This document shows positions 18,283-27,334 of a stretch of 64,000 nt of DNA, in pieces. A model generated the notes under the pieces. That model searched no databases, had not been told where the DNA came from, and saw nothing but the letters and a program-made list of their open reading frames with translations. The DNA lies in NCBI RefSeq assembly GCF_019599505.1, contig NZ_RKLT01000005.1, positions 1-64,000 of the forward strand. The letters run 5' to 3'. The number at the start of each line of letters is the position of its first letter. Positions within the stretch are counted from its first letter, which is position 1. Origin of the DNA: Haloarcula nitratireducens. Its GTDB lineage: Archaea; Halobacteriota; Halobacteria; Halobacteriales; Haloarculaceae. The position numbers and the translations under genes were made by a program.

Positions 18283-19221
18283 GTGGCACACTCCCGGCGT
18301 CGCACGCGCGAACTGCGACGGACCGCAGCGGCGTATGCCGCGCTGGTACGTGTGCCCAACCTCTTCACTGCCCCACCCGACGTGATCGCCGGAGCGGCCC
18401 TCGCTGTCGCCGCCGGCGGGACGGTCTCGTTGTCGGCTGCAGCAGGCGTCGCCGGTGCGTCGATGCTGCTCTACGCTGGCGGAACCACGCTCAACGACTA
18501 CGTTGACGCGCCCGTCGACGCTGAGGAGCGTCCAGAGCGGCCGATCCCCTCCGGACGAATCGCTCGTCCGGTGGCCGGGCTCCTCGGCGTCGTGCTCCTC
18601 GGCAGTGGCGTCGTCGTCGCTGCCGCCCTCGCTGGTGTGACTGCTGGTATCGGCGCGGCCGCAGTCGCACTCGCTGTGGTTTCGTACGACGGTGTTCTGA
18701 AAGGCGGTCCAGCGGGTTTCGTCGCGATGGGAGTCACGCGTGGCCTGAACGTCCTATTCGGGATGACGGCGACAACTGTCTCACTCATCTCGCTTCCCCC
18801 GTGGGTGTTCGGAGTGCCACTCGCCGTCGCTGCCTATATCGCGGGCGTGACAGCTATGGCAGCCCGAGAGGCCACCGGTGCGACTCGCCGCGCGGTAGTC
18901 GTCGCGGGCGTCGGCGCTGGCATTGCGGGGCTGGGAGCGATCGCTCTTCATACGATAACCCCGCTCGCTACGCGCTCACTCGCCGCCGGCGTTGGAATCG
19001 TCCTTGCCGGCGGATTTCTCGCCACGGCAGGACAAGCGCTCGGCCGGGCCTACCGAACTCCGTCACCCGAAACTATCGGACCGGTAGTTGGAACGTGCGT
19101 ACTGGCGCTCGTCGTCGTCGACGCGGCAATCGCGAGTATCGCGGGCGGTCGCTGGGCGCTGACGGCGCTCGCGTTCGTCGTTCCCGCTGTCGGACTTTCG
19201 CAGCTGTTCGATGTATCGTAG
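18283..19221 (+). CDS. UbiA-family prenyltransferase (EboC-like)
   Basis: 312 residues, strongly hydrophobic with about eight or nine membrane helices. The first Asp-rich motif is seen as NDYVDAPVDAEERPERPIPSG (from residue 71), a clear UbiA N-D-x-x-D-x-x-x-D signature. The second region contains SYDGVLKG. UbiA enzymes move a prenyl group onto an acceptor within the membrane. I chose GTG at 18283, which follows the previous stop by one base and starts just before the first helix. In bacterial ebo clusters the UbiA-like EboC occupies the equivalent role; here the acceptor could be an inositol derivative (inference). Confidence 0.88.
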   Translation: MAHSRRRTRELRRTAAAYAALVRVPNLFTAPPDVIAGAALAVAAGGTVSLSAAAGVAGASMLLYAGGTTLNDYVDAPVDAEERPERPIPSGRIARPVAGLLGVVLLGSGVVVAAALAGVTAGIGAAAVALAVVSYDGVLKGGPAGFVAMGVTRGLNVLFGMTATTVSLISLPPWVFGVPLAVAAYIAGVTAMAAREATGATRRAVVVAGVGAGIAGLGAIALHTITPLATRSLAAGVGIVLAGGFLATAGQALGRAYRTPSPETIGPVVGTCVLALVVVDAAIASIAGGRWALTALAFVVPAVGLSQLFDVS

Positions 19222-19344
19222 CTACGGTCATACAACCATGCAACTGACACAGTACACGACGCGGTCGAAACCGCTCCGACTCAGATCGTATCGAACTCGA
19301 ATCAACACGCCTGAAGTAGTCTGCCACCACGGTGGTGAGCCCTA

Positions 19345-20190
19345 GTGGTCGAGCTAGCCTTTTCGACGAACGCGTACACCGAGTACGCGCTCCCGGAGGC
19401 GGTTCGGCGCATCGCCGACCGCGGATACGAGGGCGTCGAACTGCTGGGTGACGATCCGCACGCTTACTTCCCGGCATTCGACCACGAGCGAGAGCGGGCA
19501 CTGAGCGAGGCCCTCGATGAAACCGGCATTTCGGTGTCGAATATCAATGCCAACACGGCGATGGGGTACTACGATGATGCGCCGCCCTCGGCGTTTTTCG
19601 AACCGAGCATCATCACTGCCGACGATGGGGACCGGACGTGGCGAATCGCATACACGAAGCGCGCGATCGATCTCGCCGCTGCGGTCGGCGCGCCGGCAGT
19701 CTGTCTCGCTACGGGGCGGCCACTACCCGGGAATCCACCGGAACGCGCCCGTGAGTACCTCTTGGACTCGCTTCACGAGATCCTCGATTACGCCGAGCCC
19801 CGCGAGGTCGAGGTCGGTATCGAGTTCGAACCCGAACTCCTCGTCGAATGCACCACCGACGTGCTCGAACTCATCGACGAGATCGGGCGCGACTCGCTCG
19901 GCGTGAACCTCGATATCGGGCACGCGGCAGTTTACGGTGAGGACGTCGCCGAGGCCATCTACCGGAGCGCTGGACGTATCACCGGCATACATCTCGAAGA
20001 CATCGAGGGCGGTCGGCGAGGGAAACACTATCACCGAATTCCCGGCGAGGGGGATCTCGACTTCCGAACGGTGTTCGATTCGCTGGACGACATCGGTTAC
20101 GAGGGGTTCGCGACCCTGGAACTCTATACGTACTCCGATGATCCGGATCATGCCGCAACGCGTGCGTACGAAGTCTTGGCGCAGTATTGA
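19345..20190 (+). CDS. Xylose-isomerase-like TIM-barrel protein, copy 2
   Basis: 281 residues, paralogous to the gene at 17454 (same opening, LAFSTNAYTEY versus FAFSANAFHEY). Metal-site residues appear in GIEFEP, NLDIGH, IHLED and TLELYT. GTG at 19345 is the start; no upstream ATG is in frame near it. About 120 nt separate it from the UbiA gene, so it may have its own promoter. Two such isomerase-fold proteins suggest two consecutive steps on a cyclitol or sugar made by the adjacent synthase. Specific reaction unknown. Confidence 0.87.
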   Translation: MVELAFSTNAYTEYALPEAVRRIADRGYEGVELLGDDPHAYFPAFDHERERALSEALDETGISVSNINANTAMGYYDDAPPSAFFEPSIITADDGDRTWRIAYTKRAIDLAAAVGAPAVCLATGRPLPGNPPERAREYLLDSLHEILDYAEPREVEVGIEFEPELLVECTTDVLELIDEIGRDSLGVNLDIGHAAVYGEDVAEAIYRSAGRITGIHLEDIEGGRRGKHYHRIPGEGDLDFRTVFDSLDDIGYEGFATLELYTYSDDPDHAATRAYEVLAQY

Positions 20191-20226
20191 ATTGTCAGAA
20201 GACCGCTCGTTGATCGCACCGGTTCA

Positions 20227-20246
20227 GGATAGCGGTCGAGCTATCC
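20227..20246 (+). terminator. Hairpin after the isomerase/UbiA operon
   Basis: GGATAGC and GCTATCC form a 7-bp perfect stem with a 6-nt loop, 36 nt after the stop at 20190. There is no clear U-tract, so it may be a terminator or an RNA-stabilising hairpin. Confidence 0.35.
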
Positions 20247-20450
20247 GAAATAACGCGTAAACCCGCATAGAGCTGTAACGCGACGGATCGTGATATCCTC
20301 ACTTCGTATCAGAAGCTACGTGCGAACTACGGCGGGTGCAGTCAGTCTGACCATCCCTTGCCGAATAGAATCCGCTGCGTCACTCGTTATCGTCACAACT
20401 TCCGGGTTCGTTCGGAAGCGAGCCGGCGCGGCTCCCCCGAAGAACTGGCG

Positions 20451-20456
20451 TTTAAA
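20451..20456 (+). promoter_or_regulatory. TATA element of the NSS transporter gene
   Basis: TTTAAA centred about 26 nt upstream of the ATG at 20480, ideal spacing for a leaderless transcript. The preceding 20247-20450 shows no gene. Confidence 0.5.
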
Positions 20457-20479
20457 TGCTCGCTCGACAACGCTAAAAC

Positions 20480-21904
20480 ATGGTTACAGCACGGTGGTCA
20501 TCGGGACTCGGCTTCGTGCTCGCGACGGTCGGAGCCGCGGTTGGCCTCGGGAACATCTGGCGGTTCTCGGCTGTCGTCGGGCAGAACGGCGGCGGTGCCT
20601 ATCTCGTACCCTACTTGATCGCAGCCCTCGTCTGTGCAGTGCCGATGCTCATCCTGGAACTCGCCATCGGGCGGTCCCTCCGGACGGACGTCGTCTCTGC
20701 CTTTCGATCGGTCAGGACGGAATACACAGCGCTGGGATGGCTCGTTCTGGGAGGCGTCCTCCTCATCCTGAGCTACTATCTCGTCCTCACGGGGTGGGTA
20801 CTCGGGTTTTTCCTCTCGTGGGGTCTCGGGTCACAGGCCACGTTCGCTTCGTTTACCGCGAGCTGGCAACCCGTTGGGTATTTCGTCGTCGCAACGACAG
20901 CGACTGGCGTCGTCGTCTCGATGGGCGTCCGCGACGGTATCGAGCGAATGTCGAAAGTCGTGATGCCGACCGTGTTCGCGCTTCTCATCGCGCTTGCGCT
21001 GTACGCGGTGACGTTGTCAGAATGGACGCAGGCCGCTTCTTTCCTGTTCACGCCCGAGTTCTCGGTGCTCACGGATCTCGGTATCTGGAGTGCGGCCTTC
21101 GGACAGGTCTTCTTCTCGATGTCCGTCGGCCAAGGGATCATGCTCACCTATGGGAGCTACGTGGAGGCGGAGACGGATCTCTTCAGATCGGCGTTCGTGA
21201 TCACGGTCGCCGATATCGGGGCGGCCGTTATCGCCGGCCTCGTCATCTTCCCGATCGTATTCAGCTTCGGTCTCCAGCCGACCCTCGGAACGGAACTCGC
21301 CTTCACGACGTTACCGACGGCGTTCGCGGCGATGCCGTTCGGGCGGGTCATCGCGGTCGGCTTCTTCGGGCTCCTCTTTTTCGCCGCCCTGTCGTCGTCC
21401 GTGGCGCTCCTCGAGGTCGGCGTCGCCGCCGCGGAGAACACGACGCGACTCTCTCGCCGGCGAGCAACGCTGCTGTTGACGGGTGGGGTGTTCGTCGCCG
21501 GCGTTCCCTCCGCACTGAGCTATAGTCCTGCCGGCCTCGCTGTCGCAGGGCGACCGATTTTGGACCTGGTAGACCAGTCGGTCGGGACGTTTGCACTCCC
21601 CATCTCGGCGCTCTGTCTCCTGTTCGCCTTCGTCTGGGTCGCGGATCTCGAGACTGTCCACGAGGAACTCGGACGGCTCTACCCGCTAGTCCGGTATCTG
21701 ATTCCGGCCGTTCTCGTCGTCGTCATCGCCGCGCAGGGCGTCGGTATCGTCCATCCGGCGTGGCGGCTTATCGTCGATCACGCCCGAAACGGCTCGCTCG
21801 GACTGCTCGTCGCTGCCGTCCTGTTGCTGTCGTTTGCAGTACTGGGATGGGGACTTCGGGACCGCCTTCCGACCCCGCCTCGCCTCCGTAGCCGACGGCG
21901 CTGA
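20480..21904 (+). CDS. NSS-family sodium-dependent transporter
   Basis: 474 residues and about twelve membrane helices of the neurotransmitter:sodium symporter family (LeuT fold). The diagnostic first helix is present (VGAAVGLGNIWRF), followed by GGGAYLVPYL. Members carry amino acids or related amines with Na+. The final about 60 residues are basic and probably cytoplasmic. It follows the ebo-like cluster on the same strand but has its own promoter, so a functional link is only possible, not shown. Confidence 0.9.
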   Translation: MVTARWSSGLGFVLATVGAAVGLGNIWRFSAVVGQNGGGAYLVPYLIAALVCAVPMLILELAIGRSLRTDVVSAFRSVRTEYTALGWLVLGGVLLILSYYLVLTGWVLGFFLSWGLGSQATFASFTASWQPVGYFVVATTATGVVVSMGVRDGIERMSKVVMPTVFALLIALALYAVTLSEWTQAASFLFTPEFSVLTDLGIWSAAFGQVFFSMSVGQGIMLTYGSYVEAETDLFRSAFVITVADIGAAVIAGLVIFPIVFSFGLQPTLGTELAFTTLPTAFAAMPFGRVIAVGFFGLLFFAALSSSVALLEVGVAAAENTTRLSRRRATLLLTGGVFVAGVPSALSYSPAGLAVAGRPILDLVDQSVGTFALPISALCLLFAFVWVADLETVHEELGRLYPLVRYLIPAVLVVVIAAQGVGIVHPAWRLIVDHARNGSLGLLVAAVLLLSFAVLGWGLRDRLPTPPRLRSRRR

Positions 21905-22009
21905 CCCGACATTGCGGTAGTCTCGGTCGTCCATCTCTCCGGGCCCCGCATTGTCGGCTGACACCATCGACGCCATTTCCATCAGATAGTTTCGAACGAA
22001 AGCACGGAG

Positions 22010-22780
22010 CTAGTCGCTGTCCTCGAGGGCCATCGCCGATTCCGGGAGCGTCTGTCCGCCGTCGACGACGAGCGTCTGCCCCGTGATGAACTTCGCTCTT
22101 TCCGAGGCCAAAAACACCAGAGCGTGTGCGATGTCTTCTGGGTCTCCCAGCGTGCCGAGCGGAACACTCGCAGTCATCCGTTCGATGTACTCCTCTCCTA
22201 ACTCGTCGAGCGATTCGGTGCGGATATTCCCGGGAAGAACGGCGTTTACTGTGATGTCGTGTTGGGCTAATTCCAGGGCCGCCGTTCGCATAAACCCGAG
22301 CATCCCGGCCTTCGTCGCACCGTAGTGGCTCCAGCCCGGATACCCGGTCATCGGACCGGTTATCGACGATGTCAGCAGCACTCGCCCGGAGTCCTGGTCT
22401 TTCAGATAGGGGAGACAGGCCTTGACCGTCAGGAACGTCCCCTTCAGGTTCACGTTCTGGACTCGGTCCCAGTCGGCTTCGGTCATCTCCTCGAGCGAGG
22501 CCGACGGATAGATACCGGCGTTCGCACAGACGATGTCGATTCCGCCGTACCGCTCGGCGGCAGCCTCAGCGATAGCTTCCATCTCTTCTAACTCTGTGAC
22601 ATCACCTGCATGTGCCTCGACGGACTCATCGTCGATCTCGTCGGCCGCTCGCTGAACCGCCTTCTCGTCCACGTCTACGAGGACGACGCGTGCGCCGTTG
22701 TCGGCGAACGTCTCGGCGATACCTCTGCCGATTCCACGTGCAGCACCGGTGATTACCACGGTTTTCTGATCGACAGTCAT
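22010..22780 (-). CDS. SDR-family oxidoreductase
   Basis: 256 residues of the classical short-chain dehydrogenase family. NAD(P) loop TGAARGIGRG at the N-terminus, Asp after the second strand (VLVDVD) favouring NAD, NAG in CANAGIYPS, catalytic Ser in SSITG and Y-G-A-T-K. The frame extends 13 codons further up, but ATG at 22780 (MTVDQKTVV) starts right before the first Rossmann strand. Typical of sugar or polyol dehydrogenases; the substrate is unknown. Convergent with the NSS transporter. Confidence 0.9.
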   Translation of the reverse strand: MTVDQKTVVITGAARGIGRGIAETFADNGARVVLVDVDEKAVQRAADEIDDESVEAHAGDVTELEEMEAIAEAAAERYGGIDIVCANAGIYPSASLEEMTEADWDRVQNVNLKGTFLTVKACLPYLKDQDSGRVLLTSSITGPMTGYPGWSHYGATKAGMLGFMRTAALELAQHDITVNAVLPGNIRTESLDELGEEYIERMTASVPLGTLGDPEDIAHALVFLASERAKFITGQTLVVDGGQTLPESAMALEDSD

Positions 22781-22887
22781 TGCTTTCCCTCTGAGTCGTA
22801 CTAGCGAGTGCCGAACCAAATTACCTCCCCTCCGACGCAGGCACTCCGCAGATATAATTGACGGCGGGGCTTCTCGAGTCTATGTCG

Positions 22888-23164
22888 CTAGCCGGCCGAT
22901 CGGATTTCTTCGAGAATGCCCCAGGCCAGGAGCGCAATTCCGGAGAAGATGAGTAGCCAGAGTAACAGCCGGATCCCGAGGAAGATTTGGGTCGATTCGG
23001 GAGCTACCCCGTACGGACCCGGATCGAAGCTCCCGGCACCTTCCAGGGACTCACCGCGTGCGACGTGGAACAGCGCGAAAAAGAAGTGCTGGGCCCATGC
23101 ATTGAGGATGGCCCCGAGGAGACTGAGTCCGGCCAGGACTGCCCGCCAAGAGCTTCGTGTTCAT
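22888..23164 (-). pseudogene. Small two-helix membrane protein gene with a frameshift
   Basis: On the minus strand an open frame reads SWRAVLAGLSLLGAILNAW, then AQHFFFALFHVARG, a hydrophilic stretch and a second helix IRLLLWLLIFSGIALLAW before the stop at 22888-22890. The frame has no start: an in-frame TGA overlaps the only plausible ATG (at 23164), which is one base out of phase. Either the gene is broken near codon 3 or translation shifts there. The 5' part lies in the inverted duplication. The hydrophobic pattern looks like a real two-helix protein; function unknown. Confidence 0.55.
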
Positions 23165-23274
23165 CGCGGACTGCGCGTACCGCGGGGAGACGCAAAAGCG
23201 GTCTGACTTCGACCAATCGTTGAAAGGCAGAGAGGGCGGGTCGGGAAACTCCCGCGACGGGTACCGGCGACCCC
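23112..23274 (-). repeat. Right arm of the ~150-bp inverted duplication
   Basis: Reverse-complement match of 9287-9438, with about 9 additional bases in the 5' flank (sequence around TGCCTTTCAACG). Together the arms enclose the GntP permease, the ebo-like cluster, the NSS transporter and the SDR. Boundaries good to a few bases. 23275-23449 shows no gene. Confidence 0.85.
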
Positions 23275-23449
23275 GTTGCATATGATGACTTCCTAGAGTT
23301 CGACAGCACTGACACAGACGAATACCAGCGACACGGTATCGCACTCCTATCCCTGCCTCAGCCGCCACGCAGGTTTGGCGCATCTCGGCTGGGGCCCCAT
23401 CGAATATCGGCTGCCCAATAATTATTGCTTCTCGAAAATATCGCCTGAT

Positions 23450-24193
23450 ATGGCCGCTGATCCATCCACTCGTCCGTCATTCCAGATCACTCACGAGACA
23501 ACGCCGTCTGAGAGGGTCGTTGCCGGCTTCTCATCGTTTGGGCTAGCCGGGCTAACCGCGGTTAACTTCTTGATAGACCAGCTTGAGCTGGAAGAAACTG
23601 GCTATATCTCGACTGAGGCGCTGCCATCGATTACGCCCTTCGAGAACGGCACACCCCGCCACCACACCCGATTGTTCTCTCGTCCTGACCTGAATCTCAC
23701 TCTGCTGGTGAACGAACTCTTTGTGCCGCTATGGGCGGCCGATCCGTTCGCAAAGTCCATCCTCAAATGGACCGATACGAATACTGTCGAGGAGATCGCG
23801 ATCCTCTCAGGCGTTCCCCTTCCCCATGGTCCACAGGAACACCAGGTGTTCTACGTCGCTACCGAAGACTATCAGAGCGAACGGCTGACATCGACCGAGA
23901 TTCCAGCGATGGGCACCGGATTCCTGGATGGCGTGAATGCAAGTCTCATCGGTCGCGGAATGGATACTGATCTCCGCGTCGGGGTCTTCGTTACACCGGT
24001 CCACCCCCGGGTTCCGGATGTCGACGCGGCACTACGACTGCTCGTCGCCGTCGAACAGTTATACGATCTCGATATCGATATGACCGCTCTAGAGCAGTTC
24101 GCAGGGGAAATTGAGCAGTACTACCGTGATCTTGAAGAGCGATTACAGGCGGTTGATCGGTCAGACAGTTACGAAGACCGGATGTATATGTGA
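23450..24193 (+). CDS. PAC2-family (proteasome assembly chaperone-like) protein
   Basis: 247 residues of the archaeal PAC2/PbaB family: opening beta strand with VVAGFSSFGLAGLTAVNFL, later GVPLPHG and a G-T-G-F-L-D-G-V-N-A loop. The C-terminal about 45 residues are charged and helical (EQYYRDLEERLQA). Archaeal PAC2 relatives act as chaperones, some binding proteasome subunits. The open frame reaches 23375, but ATG at 23450 matches the family start and follows an AT-rich stretch. It stands alone, convergent with the SLC13 permease. Confidence 0.85.
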   Translation: MAADPSTRPSFQITHETTPSERVVAGFSSFGLAGLTAVNFLIDQLELEETGYISTEALPSITPFENGTPRHHTRLFSRPDLNLTLLVNELFVPLWAADPFAKSILKWTDTNTVEEIAILSGVPLPHGPQEHQVFYVATEDYQSERLTSTEIPAMGTGFLDGVNASLIGRGMDTDLRVGVFVTPVHPRVPDVDAALRLLVAVEQLYDLDIDMTALEQFAGEIEQYYRDLEERLQAVDRSDSYEDRMYM

Positions 24194-24238
24194 AGCTCTC
24201 CCGGAGAACTCGATTCTTGCCCGACAGTTCTCGGCGGT

Positions 24239-25768
24239 TTATCCGGTGAGTGTGAGGGCTATCGGAAGCCACGTGTACGTGAGTACGACGATTGCGACGA
24301 TACCAATCAAGTTCAACCAGAGACCAGTACGCGACATCTCTGGAATGGTCACGTACCCGCTACCGAAGACAACCGCATTCGGAGGGGTCGCTACCGGGAG
24401 CATGAATGCCATCGACGCTGCCAGGGAAACAGTCGCCATCAACGTGAGTGGGGGCGCTCCGATCGTGAGTCCGAGACTTATCATAATCGGTATGAAGACC
24501 GTCGCGGTCGCCGTGTTCGACGTGACCTCCGTCAGAAACACGACGACCGCGGCGATCATGAGTACGAGAACGACCAATGGAACGCCCGCAATACCGGCTA
24601 AACCTCGTGCGATAACCGTATCCAGCCCGCTCTCCTGGAAGCCATTCGCCAGTGAAAATCCTGCTCCGAGGAGCAAGAGAACACCCCACGGCACGCGTGT
24701 CGCATCGCTCCAGTCGAGGAGGAACTCGCGGTTCTCGTAATCGACGGGAACGACGAATAAGAGTACTCCGCCAACGATGGCAACGACTGTGTCCGTGATT
24801 GCTGGGAACAGTGGCTGGAGAACAAACGGCCGGAGAAGCCATCCGGCTGCGACGAGAATGAAGACTGCCAATACCCGCCGCTCGCCGCGAGAGATCGAGC
24901 CGAGTTCCTCCCGCTGTGTCCGAATCACAGCTTCAGCGCCCTGGTCGTGCGGAATATCCGGCCGAAGGAGTTTCACCAGCAGCAGCCACGTGACGAGCAA
25001 GAAAACGATAGATAGCGGCCCCGCGAACACGAGCCAGTCCAGAAAACTGACCTGCACGTTAAGACGGGATTCTGCAACGCCTGCGAAGACGGCGTTCGGT
25101 GGACTCCCGATCAGCGTTGCCACACCACCAATTGATGCACTATACGCAATCCCGAGCATCAGCGCGAGTCCGAAGTCGCTAACGGGACGTTCGTCTGGAT
25201 CCGTGCGAACTCCTGGGACGAGATCGTCTTCTTCGTCACCCTCAGCCATCTTTCGTTCCTGTTCGTCAACAGTTCCGACCGAGACAATGACTGCGGTCCC
25301 AATCGGTACCATCAGCATCGCCGTCGCCGAGTTCGAGATCCACATCGAGAGGAAGGCAGTCGCTACCATGAACCCGAGTAGCAGCCGGTCGGATCGCACC
25401 CCTACGAAGCTCATGATAGTGAGTGCGATTCGCCGGTGGAGTCCCCAACGCTCAATTCCGAGTGCGAGCAGAAACCCACCGAGTAGCAGAAACACAACCG
25501 AATCGGCATACGGTGCCGTAGCCGCTGGGGTATCGACGACGCCGGTCAGGGGAAAGAGTACGATGGGAAGGAGGCTTGTCGCCGGAATCGGAATCGCTTC
25601 TGTTACCCACCAGATTGCAAGCCAGAGTGTACTTGCCAGTGCTGCATTCGCCGACGAGGAAATGTCGAACGGAGGAAATAGGAGAAAGCCGACGAACAGT
25701 GCTGGCCCCAGAATCAATCCGAACAGCTGCCGGGTGGCGAATTCGGAGAAGCGACTGTAAGTGACCAT
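24239..25768 (-). CDS. SLC13/DASS-family sodium:anion symporter
   Basis: 509 residues, about eleven or twelve membrane segments. The DASS family imports dicarboxylates, sulfate or related anions with Na+. Conserved blocks: WWVTEAIPIPATSLLP, SNSATAMLMVPIG, SIGGVATLIGSPPN, then TEVTSNTATATVFIP and the late ATPPNAVVFGSG. Both S-N-T/S-N-S repeats needed for Na+ and substrate binding are intact. A charged cytoplasmic loop (about residues 170-195) separates the halves. Divergent from the UspA gene at 25924. Substrate cannot be read from sequence. Confidence 0.92.
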   Translation of the reverse strand: MVTYSRFSEFATRQLFGLILGPALFVGFLLFPPFDISSSANAALASTLWLAIWWVTEAIPIPATSLLPIVLFPLTGVVDTPAATAPYADSVVFLLLGGFLLALGIERWGLHRRIALTIMSFVGVRSDRLLLGFMVATAFLSMWISNSATAMLMVPIGTAVIVSVGTVDEQERKMAEGDEEDDLVPGVRTDPDERPVSDFGLALMLGIAYSASIGGVATLIGSPPNAVFAGVAESRLNVQVSFLDWLVFAGPLSIVFLLVTWLLLVKLLRPDIPHDQGAEAVIRTQREELGSISRGERRVLAVFILVAAGWLLRPFVLQPLFPAITDTVVAIVGGVLLFVVPVDYENREFLLDWSDATRVPWGVLLLLGAGFSLANGFQESGLDTVIARGLAGIAGVPLVVLVLMIAAVVVFLTEVTSNTATATVFIPIMISLGLTIGAPPLTLMATVSLAASMAFMLPVATPPNAVVFGSGYVTIPEMSRTGLWLNLIGIVAIVVLTYTWLPIALTLTG

Positions 25769-25923
25769 ATCTGTAAGCCGAGTCTGTGTTCGAGAGTGCG
25801 AGTGGCTACACGGTACTTATCAGTGAAGCTTCTGGTACGGGAACGATCGTAACGGGGAGAAGCACTCCCGAATATCGCGTTTAGCCCCCGTTTCTTTTGC
25901 TCCGCAACGCGTAGCGGTGTACA

Positions 25924-26355
25924 ATGTACGATCGGATCCTCGTCGCAACGGATGGGAGTGATAATGCACGACGCGCGACACACCAAGCACTGGATTTGGC
26001 TCGGCAGTCCGGAGCCGAACTCCACGCAGTCTACGTTATCGAAACCAGAACTGGGTACGATAACGCGATCGTCGATCCCGACACCGTACGGCAGAACCTT
26101 CGAGAAGAAGGAGCAGAAGCCCTAACAGCCATCGAAGCGGAGGGTAAGCCGAATATCTCCGTCGTCACCTCTATTCGAGAAGGTGTTCCGCACGAAGAGC
26201 TTCTCGCCTACGTAGCGGATCAAGAGATCGACCTCGTGGTCGTGGGTGCGAAAGGGCGATCCGCCTTCAAGACGATTTTACTTGGAAGCACAACGGAGGC
26301 GCTTCTACGGGCCGATCAGGTGCCCGTCTTGGTGGTCAATAGTACTAGCGAATGA
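25924..26355 (+). CDS. Universal stress protein, UspA family
   Basis: A single-domain, 143-residue UspA protein beginning MYDRILVATDGSDNA, with the nucleotide loop G-A-K-G-R-S-x(6)-L-L-G-S. Divergent from the SLC13 transporter, with 155 nt between the starts, so it may modulate that transporter. Convergent with the tandem UspA gene at 26370 (14 nt apart). Confidence 0.92.
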   Translation: MYDRILVATDGSDNARRATHQALDLARQSGAELHAVYVIETRTGYDNAIVDPDTVRQNLREEGAEALTAIEAEGKPNISVVTSIREGVPHEELLAYVADQEIDLVVVGAKGRSAFKTILLGSTTEALLRADQVPVLVVNSTSE

Positions 26356-26369
26356 GCCACGTGATACTT

Positions 26370-27245
26370 TCATGGCTTTAAACTCTCCAATGAATCATCT
26401 GGCGTCTTCGTCTGGCGGGCTTTACGCGTCAGAATGGTGGAACTTGCAGCCGCTCGTCCAACGCCTTCGGCAACCGATCCAACGAGCTTTCGCTTGAGGA
26501 ATGGGTCGCGTGTAGCGCCGAGGACGGTGAGATCGTGGTTCGCTGTTTCGTCTGTGATTGCGCCCGCAACGTGGTCACTCTGAAGCGTTGTCGACTCGGT
26601 TTTGACATCCCTCTCGCTGAGGGAAGAACCGTAATTCTGGAGAAGTGCTGAGGTATCTTCCTGCGTCGACTCATCTGCATCGGGATGGGTAACGTGAAGC
26701 AGATGAACAACTGCATCGCGCTGTGATGCGATTGTACCGGCGAGTTCGACGGCCAGCTCACAGTGTGAGCCACCTGCGACTGGAACTAAGATAGAGTCGA
26801 CGTCTCTCGATGGTGTGCGGATGCGTTTGACGAAGACGTCACACGGTGCTTCACCGAGAATTCGGTCGAGAAAACTCCCCAATATGATGTTGCGCCGACG
26901 AGGACGTCCCCGCCATCCTACGAGCAGGGCGTCAGCGTCGTGCACATCGGCTGCTCCCACGATTCCGGTCGCAACGTCCCGTGCATAGCGCATCCGTGAT
27001 TCGACTGCCACGTCAGCGTCTGTGGCTTGTTCGACTGCCTCATCGAGGAGCCGTACCTCTTCACCGTCGTCTTCGAGAAGGCTGTCACCTGCAGAGAGGG
27101 GAATCTGAGGCGGCACCTCGACGACGTGTAACACGACGACCCGCATAGACTGACCACGCGCGATATCGATAGCGGTGTCAAGTAATCGTTCTACGGTTTC
27201 AGGGTTCGCTACAGGCACTAGGAGCGTTCCGTTCTGTTTCTTCAT
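26370..27245 (-). CDS. Tandem UspA-domain protein with degenerate loops
   Basis: 291 residues with two UspA folds (about 1-140 and 147-280). The first nucleotide loop reads G-W-R-G-R-P-R-R-R-N-I-I-L-G-S and the second G-A-T-R-D-P-F-L-K-R-K-L-V-G-S, so neither keeps the full Gly-x-x-Gly pattern. ATP binding may be reduced. The N-terminus lacks PTDGS (it reads VPVANPETVE), typical of UspA domains attached to amino-acid or cation transport systems. Same strand as the tandem UspA gene to its right. Confidence 0.82.
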   Translation of the reverse strand: MKKQNGTLLVPVANPETVERLLDTAIDIARGQSMRVVVLHVVEVPPQIPLSAGDSLLEDDGEEVRLLDEAVEQATDADVAVESRMRYARDVATGIVGAADVHDADALLVGWRGRPRRRNIILGSFLDRILGEAPCDVFVKRIRTPSRDVDSILVPVAGGSHCELAVELAGTIASQRDAVVHLLHVTHPDADESTQEDTSALLQNYGSSLSERDVKTESTTLQSDHVAGAITDETANHDLTVLGATRDPFLKRKLVGSVAEGVGRAAASSTILTRKARQTKTPDDSLESLKP

Positions 27246-27334
27246 GTCGATAGTTATCCTTTAGCACAGGCGACGTACTAATCTTCTCTTTAATCTGGTA
27301 TGATCGCCCTCCTCACGTTTGGACGTGCCCGCGG

